Below are positions 14,014 to 20,536 of a DNA stretch of 20,536 nucleotides, in pieces. The position numbers were made by a program, and so were the translations under genes. The DNA is from an uncultured Pelolinea sp. (lineage in GTDB: Bacteria > Chloroflexota > Anaerolineae > Anaerolineales > Anaerolineaceae): contig CALGUJ010000365.1 of assembly GCA_937902055.1 (NCBI GenBank), forward strand, positions 1 through 20,536, written 5' to 3'. The notes under the pieces were generated by a model, which saw nothing but the letters and a program-made list of their open reading frames with translations, did no database searches and had not been told where the DNA came from. The stretch's first letter is position 1; the number at the start of each line of letters is the position of its first letter.

Positions 14014-14757
14014 ATGACTGCTCACGAATTACGATATGTAAAAACTGGAACAGTGCCGGGGCGGGAAGATTTGCTTTTCCAAGGGGGGGATGCGAATAAT
14101 GTTCGCCAGGGGCCGGTTTATCTTTTTTATGTAAAAACGGAACGGGATGTTGTGCTGGTCGATGCCAGCTTTCACATGGATGATGCTCGTATTATGGGCG
14201 CGGAAGAGGGCGTCACAAGGAAAATGCCGGATGAGGATCCTTTATACGCCTTGAAACAGGTTGGCATCAATCCTGAAGACGTAACCAAATTAATTCTGAC
14301 TCACGCTCATTTTGACCATGTCGGTTATGTGGATGCGTTTCCCAATGCAACCGTGTTTGTACACCGGCGGGAATTGGCCTGGGTTTCCGGGCTGCCGGCC
14401 TGGTCGATTGGGTATGGCTCATTTTCGGTTGAGAAATTGAACAGGGTGTGGAAAAGACTATCTGTAATCGATGGTGAGAGGGCGCAAATTCTGCCGGGCA
14501 TCGAAGTGGTTTATGCCGGCGGTCACTCCGCGGGATCCATGGCAGTTCTGGTTGACACCAGGATCGGGCGCGTGTGCTTGTGCGGTGACAATTGCTTCCT
14601 GTATAAAACCATAGAAGAAGGCATACCGATTGGATTGACCAATGATTTGTATGAGAGCCTTGAATTTATGCAGAAATTGCCGCTTATTGGCGACGTTTTC
14701 ATTCCCGGGCATGACCCACTATTTTATGAAAGATATCCGAATGGGATTGTAGCCTGA
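14014..14757 (+). CDS. Metallo-beta-lactamase-fold hydrolase, AHL-lactonase-like
   Basis: The 247-residue product is close in length to AiiA-type lactonases and holds a complete two-metal site: THAHFDH (His97, His99, Asp101, His102), GGHSAGS (His171), CGDN (Asp192) and PGHDP (His233). The full set of seven ligands, including the Asp in HxHxDH, is that of the N-acyl-homoserine lactonase family, which also includes other lactonases such as 4-pyridoxolactonase. No signal peptide is seen, so it acts inside the cell. Within a sugar operon the natural reading is hydrolysis of a sugar lactone or similar ester rather than quorum quenching, but this is inferred from context. An AAAGGAGAT site precedes the ATG, 21 bases after the permease gene. 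Confidence 0.85.
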   Translation: MTAHELRYVKTGTVPGREDLLFQGGDANNVRQGPVYLFYVKTERDVVLVDASFHMDDARIMGAEEGVTRKMPDEDPLYALKQVGINPEDVTKLILTHAHFDHVGYVDAFPNATVFVHRRELAWVSGLPAWSIGYGSFSVEKLNRVWKRLSVIDGERAQILPGIEVVYAGGHSAGSMAVLVDTRIGRVCLCGDNCFLYKTIEEGIPIGLTNDLYESLEFMQKLPLIGDVFIPGHDPLFYERYPNGIVA

Positions 14758-14799
14758 AAACTGGGCTGATCATTCTTATTTATTTTGGGATTGGTTACT

Positions 14800-15852
14800 A
14801 TGAAAACATGGGATCGATTTATTGCAGCAATTAACAGGAATGAAATTGATCATGTTCCTGTGGCGTTGATTGGGACGAACAGATTTTATGCGTCCATCAA
14901 CGAAGTCGAATTAGATGATCTGTTCTTCGATCCGCAGAAAATGGTGGATGTTCAGATCCAATCGTTGAAAAAGCTCAAGGAGATCACTTTCATTCCGGGG
15001 CTTTGGCCGGATTTCGGAGTGGGCATCCTTTCTGCTTTTGGATGCAAGGTTGTCTGGCAGAAGCACATGATGCCGCAAATCAACGACCATATATTAGGTG
15101 ATGTCGATAGTTTTCCCAATCTCAAAATCCCCAATCCGCATACCGACGGAATGATGGTTTGGTATTTAAAAACCTTGTCGAAGTTCATGGAAAGGAAAGA
15201 TGAGCTTGAAGATTGCTCCCATTTTGTCTGGAGTTTTGGACCGGGAGAATTGGCCACATATTTTTGCGGAGCTTCCAATTTTTTGATGCACTTGAATGAC
15301 CATCCGCTTGAGATCCAGGCTTTGCTGGAAAAGATCACGGATGCGATTATCGTTTGGTTGAACGCTCAGCTGGAAATCAATAAACAAGCCGACGCCATGT
15401 TGATTACGGATGACATTGCGGGCATGATGTCAAAAAAATTCTACGAGACTTTTCTGCTGCCTGTTCACCAAAAAATCAGGAACGCTTTTCCGGATTTTGT
15501 TTATGTCCTTCATAATGACACCAAATCGGATCATTTGCTGGCATCTTTACCTGCGGCGGGAATCAATGTCTTTAATTTGGGCAAAACCACGGACCTGGTA
15601 AAAGCCAGAGATACATTATCCGCACAGGTCAGTCTGATGGGAAACATCGATCCGTTGGACTTAATGATGAACGGGAAACCGGAAGAAGTGTATCAGGAAG
15701 CTGTCAATCGCTTGAAAATTTTTCACAAGAAGGATGGTTTTATCCTGTCAGTTGGGGGAGGATTGAATGATGGAACCAAAGTGGAGAATATCCAGGCTTT
15801 GCTTCAAGCTGTAAAAAATAAAAAAAATGGAAAAAATTCAGAAACTGAATGA
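14800..15852 (+). CDS. Uroporphyrinogen decarboxylase (URO-D) family protein, probably not a haem enzyme
   Basis: From the ATG at 14800 the protein has 350 residues; a TTG 15 bases upstream is possible. URO-D fold landmarks are MKTWDRFIAAINRNEIDHVPV at the start, LITDDIAGMMSKKFYETFLLP (about 201-221), VSLMGNIDPLDLMMNGKPEEV and DGFILSVGGGLNDGT...ENIQALL at the end. In cobamide-dependent methyltransferases of this fold (MtaA/MtbA type) the zinc site uses a His-x-Cys pair. Here the matching strand reads VLHNDTKSDH (His238, Asn239, Asp240), so the Cys is absent. It is far from the HemE consensus, and no haem or corrinoid genes are near. The function in this sugar cluster is unknown; methyl transfer or decarboxylation of a sugar acid are both guesses. 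Its 3' end overlaps the next gene by 26 bases. Confidence 0.8.
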   Translation: MKTWDRFIAAINRNEIDHVPVALIGTNRFYASINEVELDDLFFDPQKMVDVQIQSLKKLKEITFIPGLWPDFGVGILSAFGCKVVWQKHMMPQINDHILGDVDSFPNLKIPNPHTDGMMVWYLKTLSKFMERKDELEDCSHFVWSFGPGELATYFCGASNFLMHLNDHPLEIQALLEKITDAIIVWLNAQLEINKQADAMLITDDIAGMMSKKFYETFLLPVHQKIRNAFPDFVYVLHNDTKSDHLLASLPAAGINVFNLGKTTDLVKARDTLSAQVSLMGNIDPLDLMMNGKPEEVYQEAVNRLKIFHKKDGFILSVGGGLNDGTKVENIQALLQAVKNKKNGKNSETE

Positions 15853-17707
15853 AGAAGATGCAAACAAGCTGACTGCTTTTTTGATGGAAAAAGCGAAAAC
15901 GATCCGGGAAGATCTGCTCACCATGATCTTTGCAGCGCAATCCGGTCATCCCGGCGGATCGCTTTCCGCAACGGACATCGTTACCGCACTGTATTTTCAT
16001 TTTTTGCGCATTGATCCGCTCAACCCGGAAAAGCCGGACCGCGATCGGTTCATTTTGTCGAAGGGTCATACTTGCCCCGTATGGTATGCCTGTCTGGCTG
16101 AAAAAGGTTTTTTCCCGGTGGAAGAATTGCTTTCCCTGCGGGCGATCAATAGCCGGTTGCAGGGCCATCCGGATATGCGCAAAACGCCCGGCGTGGATTA
16201 CACGACCGGATCACTTGGACAGGGCTTATCGCTTGGCGTCGGTATGGCGCTTAGCCTGCGTTCGGACTTTCCCGACTCAAAGGTTTACGTCTTATTGGGC
16301 GATGGGGAGTTGAACGAAGGCCAGGTTTGGGAAGCTGCGTTGGCCGCATCGAAATTCGCGTTGAAAAACCTGATTGCCATCGTGGATTACAACGACCTTC
16401 AACTGGACGGTTTTTGCCACACAATCATGCCCATTGAACCCTTGAAGGATAAATGGCTTTCTTTTGGATGGAATGTGCTTGAAATTAACGGGCATGATTT
16501 CAATGAAATCATAACGTCCATCAATCTTGCCGGGCGAGACGACAACAGGCCTACTGTAATTATTGCTCACACTGTCAAGGGCAAAGGGGTCTCCTTTATG
16601 GAAAATGTGTGTGACTGGCATGGCATTGCCCCCAACGCCGGGCAGTACATTCAAGCGATTGAAGAAATTTCCGGTGTGCAGGGATTCGAAAACCTGAAAA
16701 AGAAATTTAAAAACCTTACGGGTATGCTGGAAGAGCAAGAGAGGATGCAGAATAAAAAATCTATTGATATGTCTTCGGCACAAAAACCAACGCGTGACGC
16801 TTACGGAGAAGTTCTGGCGGAAATGGGTGGGGAAAATGCGGAAATTGTGGTCTTGGAGGCCGATATTTCCAAATCAACGCGTACAAAAATCTTCGCTGAT
16901 CGTTTTCCCGAACGATTCTTTCAGTTCGGGGTGGCCGAAGCGAATATGATGGCTGCCGCTGCCGGCTTTGCATCCACCGGGAAGATCCCTTTTGTCAGCA
17001 CCTACTCCGTTTTTTCGAGCATGCGGGCATGTGAACAAGTGCGGACCTTTATTGCTTATCCCAAGATGAACGTCAAGATCGCGGTGAGCCATGGCGGGAT
17101 CACACCCGCCAACGATGGGGTAACCCACCAGGCCACCGAAGACATGGGCATCATGCGCACCATTCCCAATATGACCATCGTCATGCCCGCTGATTATTAT
17201 GCGACCAAAAAACTGGTTCGCGCCGCCGCGAATCATGCAGGCCCGGTTTACCTTCGCTTTACCCGCGATGCGGTTCCATTTATTTATTCTGAAAATGAAG
17301 AGTTCGAGCTTGGAAAAGGCAAGATACTCGAAGAAGGATCCCAGCTCACTTTGATTGCCAATGGCGATATGGTCTGCAAAGCGCTGCAGGCAAGCATGGA
17401 ATTACGGAAAATGGGCATTCAATCCGACGTAATTGACATGCATACCATCAAACCGCTGGACGAGGAGCTGATCCTGAAGAGTGCTGCGAAGACCGGTAAA
17501 GTCATTACCATCGAAGACCATCAGATCAATGGCGCGTTGGGCAGCGCGGTTGCCGAATTATTGAGCGAAAAACTACCCTGCCGTATGGTCAGGATAGGCC
17601 TGCGCGATACCTTCGCGGAATCAGGCCCTTATGAATTGCTGCTGGAAAAATATCACATGAGCGTTGCAGATATTACCCGGCAAGCCGAAGCATTACTAAA
17701 ACTGTAA
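15827..17707 (+). CDS. Transketolase, one-piece (N and C halves fused)
   Basis: This 626-residue thiamine diphosphate enzyme carries both halves. N half: SGHPGGSLSA (His41), SKGHTCPVWYA (His81), LQGHPDM (His114), TGSLGQGLS, the ThDP-magnesium motif GDGELNEGQVWEAA to VDYNDLQLDG (Asp159, Asn189), and DWHGIAPN (His265). A linker of about 45 residues with a charged patch joins it to the C half: FGVAEANMMAA (catalytic Glu371), ANDGVTHQATED (Asp430, His434) and the C-terminal EDHQINGALGSAVAE. It is shorter than E. coli TktA (about 660) and its halves match the split pair downstream, so it looks like a fusion of a split-type ancestor. It moves two-carbon ketol units between sugars. The start lies inside the URO-D gene without a clear ribosome site, so translational coupling is likely. 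Confidence 0.93.
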   Translation: MEKIQKLNEEDANKLTAFLMEKAKTIREDLLTMIFAAQSGHPGGSLSATDIVTALYFHFLRIDPLNPEKPDRDRFILSKGHTCPVWYACLAEKGFFPVEELLSLRAINSRLQGHPDMRKTPGVDYTTGSLGQGLSLGVGMALSLRSDFPDSKVYVLLGDGELNEGQVWEAALAASKFALKNLIAIVDYNDLQLDGFCHTIMPIEPLKDKWLSFGWNVLEINGHDFNEIITSINLAGRDDNRPTVIIAHTVKGKGVSFMENVCDWHGIAPNAGQYIQAIEEISGVQGFENLKKKFKNLTGMLEEQERMQNKKSIDMSSAQKPTRDAYGEVLAEMGGENAEIVVLEADISKSTRTKIFADRFPERFFQFGVAEANMMAAAAGFASTGKIPFVSTYSVFSSMRACEQVRTFIAYPKMNVKIAVSHGGITPANDGVTHQATEDMGIMRTIPNMTIVMPADYYATKKLVRAAANHAGPVYLRFTRDAVPFIYSENEEFELGKGKILEEGSQLTLIANGDMVCKALQASMELRKMGIQSDVIDMHTIKPLDEELILKSAAKTGKVITIEDHQINGALGSAVAELLSEKLPCRMVRIGLRDTFAESGPYELLLEKYHMSVADITRQAEALLKL

Positions 17708-17715
17708 GGATTTCA

Positions 17716-18540
17716 ATGATTACTTCAAATTTATCCGATGAATTAAAAACGAAATGTAAAGACGTGCGCAAGGATATCGTCAAAATGATTTATTCCGCGG
17801 GATCGGGGCATCCAGGCGGGTCTCTTTCAGCCGTGGAAATTCTCACGGTGCTCTATTTCTATGAGATGCATATAAAACCCGGGGAACCGGGCTGGCCGGA
17901 AAGGGATCGATTCATTCTTTCGAAGGGCCACGCGGCGCCGCTTCTCTATGCCATTTTGGCGGAACGGGGGTTTATAAAGATTGCCGATCTCGAAACGTTC
18001 AATGCGCCCGGTTCGAACCTGCAGAAACACCTGGACATGCACCTGGTACCCGGCGTGGAACTTTCTACCGGATCGCTTGGTCAGGGATTATCGGCAGCGA
18101 TCGGAATGACCCTGAATTCGAGACTGGAAAAGATCGAGAATTATGTGTACGTGCTGGTGGGGGATGGGGAGATGCAGGAAGGGCAGATTTGGGAAGCGGC
18201 CATGGCTGCCGCCCAGTTCAAGACCGATCATCTGATCGTTTTTCTTGATAAGAATAACTGCCAGGTGGATGGCTTTACAAAAGACATCTGCAACGTCGAT
18301 CCGGTTGATAAAAAGTGGGAAGCTTTTGGTTGGGATGTACAGAGTATTGACGGGCACGACATCGCGCAAATCATCTCCGCGGTTCAAAAAGCAAAAACCA
18401 TTCCCGGCAAGCCGCACATCATCATTGCCAATACCGTGAAGGGCAAGGATGTTTCATTCATGGAGAACAAACCTGAATGGCACGCCCGCTCGATAAAAGA
18501 AGATGAATATTTACAGGCCCTGCAAGATTTGCAGGATTAG
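17716..18540 (+). CDS. Split transketolase, N-terminal (ThDP-binding) subunit
   Basis: The gene encodes 274 residues, the usual size of a stand-alone N subunit. Motifs are SGHPGGSLSA (His32), SKGHAAPLLYA (His72), LQKHLDM (His105, with the GHP of the fused enzyme changed to KHL), STGSLGQGLS, GDGEMQEGQIWEAA to LDKNNCQVDG (Asp150, Asn180) and PEWHARS near the end. It needs the next gene's product to form the active site, which lies between the two halves. It shares roughly half its residues by eye with the N half of the fused transketolase just upstream, so this is a paralogue and not a duplicate piece of the same enzyme. AAGGA lies before the ATG and the gap to the fused gene is eight bases. 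Split transketolases are known for unusual sugars as well as for ordinary pentose phosphates. Confidence 0.93.
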   Translation: MITSNLSDELKTKCKDVRKDIVKMIYSAGSGHPGGSLSAVEILTVLYFYEMHIKPGEPGWPERDRFILSKGHAAPLLYAILAERGFIKIADLETFNAPGSNLQKHLDMHLVPGVELSTGSLGQGLSAAIGMTLNSRLEKIENYVYVLVGDGEMQEGQIWEAAMAAAQFKTDHLIVFLDKNNCQVDGFTKDICNVDPVDKKWEAFGWDVQSIDGHDIAQIISAVQKAKTIPGKPHIIIANTVKGKDVSFMENKPEWHARSIKEDEYLQALQDLQD

Positions 18541-18548
18541 GGAAGAGT

Positions 18549-19508
18549 GTGGATGAAATGAACTATACGACTCAAGATCAACCTTTCGGGCATACCCTGG
18601 CCGAATTGGGCGCCGCGGATAAAAACATCATTGTGATCGATGCCGATCTTCAGAGAGCAACTGAGACGAATTTTTTTCAAGAAAAATTCCCGGAACGTTA
18701 TTTCGACGTGGGCATCGCCGAGGCAAACATGGTGGGCATTTCCGCTGGTTTTGGACTCTCGGGAAAAACTGTATTTTGCGGGACATTTTCTTCGTTTATT
18801 ACGCAGCGCGTGTGCGACCAGGTGGTTGTGTCCGTCGCATACTGCCGCTCCAATGTTAAGTTGATGGGTGTCGAACCCGGCATTGCCTCCGGCAGAAATG
18901 GCGCTTCGCACCAGGCGCTGCTGGATATCGCGATCATGCGCGCCATCCCCGGCATGACCGTTTTCGATCCGGCGGATGCGGTGGAGTTAAAAGCGATGAT
19001 GAAATATCTGGCAGCCACACCCGGACCGGCGTATATGCGCGTGCCGCGCGGGAAAGTGCCGGTGATTTTTGATGAAGAGAAATACCATTTTGAAATTGGG
19101 AAAGCAAATCTGGTGTGTGACGGTCACGATGCGACCATCATAACCGGTGGAATACTTTTGCTTGAAGCAATCGAAGCTGCTGATTTATTGTCTCAAAAAG
19201 GTGTGCATGTGCGCATCCTGAATATGGGCAGCATCAAACCGATAGATGGAGAAGCAATCCTGAAAGCTGCCCGCGAAACCGGTTGCATCATTACAGCCGA
19301 AAATCACAGTACCTCAGGCGGATTAGGAAGCGCTGTCGCTGAGATTCTTTGCCAACAATACCCTGTTCCGATGAAGATACTGGGAATCCGTGACCGCTTT
19401 GGAGAAGTTGGGCCGAATGACTGGTTACTGGATCATTTCGGATTGGATGCCGCCCACATCGCGCAGGCTGTTTTGGATACATTACCAGAAAAAAGGAGAA
19501 ATCAATGA
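18549..19508 (+). CDS. Split transketolase, C-terminal (pyrimidine-binding) subunit with altered substrate loop
   Basis: The product is 319 residues from a GTG start at 18549 (preceded by AGGGAAGAGT); an ATG nine bases on is possible. VGIAEANMVGISAGFG contains the catalytic Glu58. The substrate loop reads VEPGIASGRNGASHQALLD: His121 is kept, but the acidic residue of the usual (E)DGxTHQ is Asn117 and the preceding Glu is Arg116. The fused paralogue keeps Asp there (AND-GVTHQ). C-terminal landmarks are NMGSIKPIDGEAIL, ENHSTSGGLGSAVAE and LGIRDRFGEVGPNDWLL. It pairs with the preceding N subunit. Its last four bases overlap the next gene (ATGA), so the two are probably coupled. The family is certain; the altered loop suggests a different substrate. 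Confidence 0.92.
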   Translation: MDEMNYTTQDQPFGHTLAELGAADKNIIVIDADLQRATETNFFQEKFPERYFDVGIAEANMVGISAGFGLSGKTVFCGTFSSFITQRVCDQVVVSVAYCRSNVKLMGVEPGIASGRNGASHQALLDIAIMRAIPGMTVFDPADAVELKAMMKYLAATPGPAYMRVPRGKVPVIFDEEKYHFEIGKANLVCDGHDATIITGGILLLEAIEAADLLSQKGVHVRILNMGSIKPIDGEAILKAARETGCIITAENHSTSGGLGSAVAEILCQQYPVPMKILGIRDRFGEVGPNDWLLDHFGLDAAHIAQAVLDTLPEKRRNQ

Positions 19509-19870
19509 ACAAACATACAATCCACGAAAATGAAGTGGAAGCAGTTCAACTGCCCGGTCGATTGCACAAGATGATCATCGGCCCCAATAATTTCGGACCG
19601 GCAAAAAGCATGTGCTTTGGCGTGGCGGATTTTCCGCCCATGCAGCATGCTCCCAGCCACGTCCATGAACAGCAGGAGGAAATCCTGTATATTCTCTCTG
19701 GAAAGGGCGAATTTTATTTTGATGGCGTACCTGAACCGGTGGAACCGGGTACCTGTGTTTATGTTCCAGCCGGCGTTGTTCACAGCATCAATAACACCGG
19801 CAAGGATGTATTGAAAGTAACGTATGTCTTTGCGCCGCCCGTCGTCCAGGGATCCTACGACAAAAAATGA
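19505..19870 (+). CDS. Single-domain cupin protein (second of two)
   Basis: The 121-residue protein carries both cupin motifs: APSHVHEQQEEILYILSGKG (about 49-68; His52, His54 and Glu58 or Glu59 as likely metal ligands) and PGTCVYVPAGVVHSINNTG (about 81-99; His93). It resembles the first cupin of the operon only in fold, so they are probably two different activities. It starts on ATGA inside the transketolase C gene and ends on ATGA inside the isomerase-like gene. This tight packing implies coordinated amounts of the three proteins. A role as a sugar or sugar-phosphate isomerase is plausible but not shown. Confidence 0.85.
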   Translation: MNKHTIHENEVEAVQLPGRLHKMIIGPNNFGPAKSMCFGVADFPPMQHAPSHVHEQQEEILYILSGKGEFYFDGVPEPVEPGTCVYVPAGVVHSINNTGKDVLKVTYVFAPPVVQGSYDKK

Positions 19871-20536
19871 ACCTGAGCTGGGCTACTCCTGAAATTGACG
19901 CATTGTCTCTCGATGAATGGGAGAAAACTTTTGCGTGTTTATCTGCCAATGGATTCATTGGCATTGAACCAATCATCACCGGGGTTTATCAAACCCCGGT
20001 AAATGATATTTTAGAACTTCTTAAAAGACATCATCTACGAATAACCGGATTCCGGACCGGCGGGATCGTTCAGAAGCATCAGGTTTCCTTCAGCGACCTG
20101 AATGCTCAAAAACGCAAAGAAGCCTTGGATCGTTTTCTGGAAGTAACCCATTACGCGGCCGAATTCGGAAACCCCAAACTGTTGGTTGGATTGATGCAGG
20201 GAAAATTGGAGGATGGCGGGTCATTAAAGACCGCTGAAGGGTTAATAAAAGATTGTGTTGCGGTTTGCTGCGATGAGGCGGAGAAACTGGGGCTTGAGTT
20301 TGACATGGAACCTGTCAACCACTTTGAGTTGAATTATCACAACACGGTTGGGGACATGGCTGCGTTTATCAGAGAAATCGGTAAACCAAACTTAAGAATC
20401 CTGATTGATACTTACCACATGTATCTGGAGGAAAGATCGATAGAGGAAGCGGTCTTGCAGGCGAAAGGTATTTTGGGGCATGTGCACTTGGCGGACAGCA
20501 ACCGTTTGATCCCTTCCACAGGATGTTTCGATTTCC
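19867..20536 (+). CDS. Xylose-isomerase-like TIM-barrel protein (sugar phosphate isomerase/epimerase family), 3' end outside window
   Basis: The ATG at 19867 overlaps the cupin stop codon by four bases. The frame stays open to the edge, giving 223 residues of an expected ~270-300. It matches the AP-endonuclease-2-type TIM barrel shared by hydroxypyruvate isomerase, IolI/IolE and D-tagatose 3-epimerase. Likely metal-site residues are Glu in LEFDMEPVNHFE (about 158-169), Asp and His in LIDTYHMYLEE and His in GHVHLADSNR. The fourth ligand, a late Glu, would lie beyond the window. Such proteins interconvert aldoses and ketoses or epimerise at C3. With two transketolases alongside, conversion of an aldose product back to a ketose is the simplest role, but the substrate is unknown. 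Confidence 0.88.
   Translation, partial: MNLSWATPEIDALSLDEWEKTFACLSANGFIGIEPIITGVYQTPVNDILELLKRHHLRITGFRTGGIVQKHQVSFSDLNAQKRKEALDRFLEVTHYAAEFGNPKLLVGLMQGKLEDGGSLKTAEGLIKDCVAVCCDEAEKLGLEFDMEPVNHFELNYHNTVGDMAAFIREIGKPNLRILIDTYHMYLEERSIEEAVLQAKGILGHVHLADSNRLIPSTGCFDF

Noticed and set aside
14014..14757. Operon as a quorum-quenching system because of the AHL-lactonase-like gene
   Set aside because: No LuxI/LuxR-type genes are present, and the remaining genes are sugar uptake and carbon-chain enzymes. The lactonase label reflects the fold and metal site only.
18549..19508. Split transketolase as a frameshifted or broken copy of the fused enzyme
   Set aside because: Both subunits have intact starts, ribosome sites, catalytic residues and natural ends, and they differ from the fused enzyme throughout. 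They are genuine separate subunits.

Overview
The window looks like a piece of a free-living bacterial chromosome of medium GC content. Shine-Dalgarno sites are strong, sigma-70-like promoters are recognisable and lipoprotein signal peptides are common. The gene set (CsaA, paired YdcF-like proteins, a NYN-LOTUS protein, family-2 sugar ABC importer parts and a large sugar cluster with a URO-D-family protein) would fit an anaerobic Chloroflexota (Anaerolineae-like) genome. That placement is a guess from gene content; no phylogenetic marker was tested. No rRNA, tRNA, CRISPR array or transposase was seen, and no gene-free stretch exceeds 300 bases.

Region 1 (1-7919) is a housekeeping/accessory block. 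A 5'-truncated csaA on the plus strand runs into a bidirectional terminator built from two copies of a short repeat. Everything else here is on the minus strand: two tandem paralogous lipoproteins with propeller-like repeats, an MgtC/SapB membrane protein, a small DUF4282-like membrane protein, a nitroreductase, a NYN-domain putative RNase with a C-terminal LOTUS domain, a two-domain GNAT acetyltransferase, and two overlapping YdcF/DUF218 proteins. A divergent promoter region (7920-8118) separates this block from the plus-strand genes.

Region 2 (8119-20536, plus strand) starts with a HAD hydrolase. A hairpin and a near-consensus promoter (TTGACA, 16 bp, TATAAT) with nested palindromic operators follow. 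They precede an uninterrupted twelve-gene run: LacI-type repressor, cupin, sugar-binding lipoprotein, RbsA-like double ATPase, RbsC-like permease, metallo-beta-lactamase-fold lactonase-like hydrolase, URO-D-family protein, one-piece transketolase, split transketolase N subunit, split transketolase C subunit, second cupin, and an xylose-isomerase-like TIM-barrel protein that runs off the end. Gaps are short or negative (two ATGA overlaps and one 26-base overlap), so this is probably one operon under local LacI-type control.

The operon reads as uptake and breakdown of an unidentified sugar or sugar derivative. A lactone may be opened by the hydrolase, isomerised by the TIM-barrel and/or cupin proteins, and shortened by two-carbon units by two different transketolases. 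The most interesting point is that a fused and a split transketolase sit side by side. The split one has lost the acidic residue of the DGxTHQ substrate loop (it reads NGASHQ), which suggests a non-standard substrate. No sugar kinase lies inside the window; it may follow beyond the right edge, or the substrate may need none.
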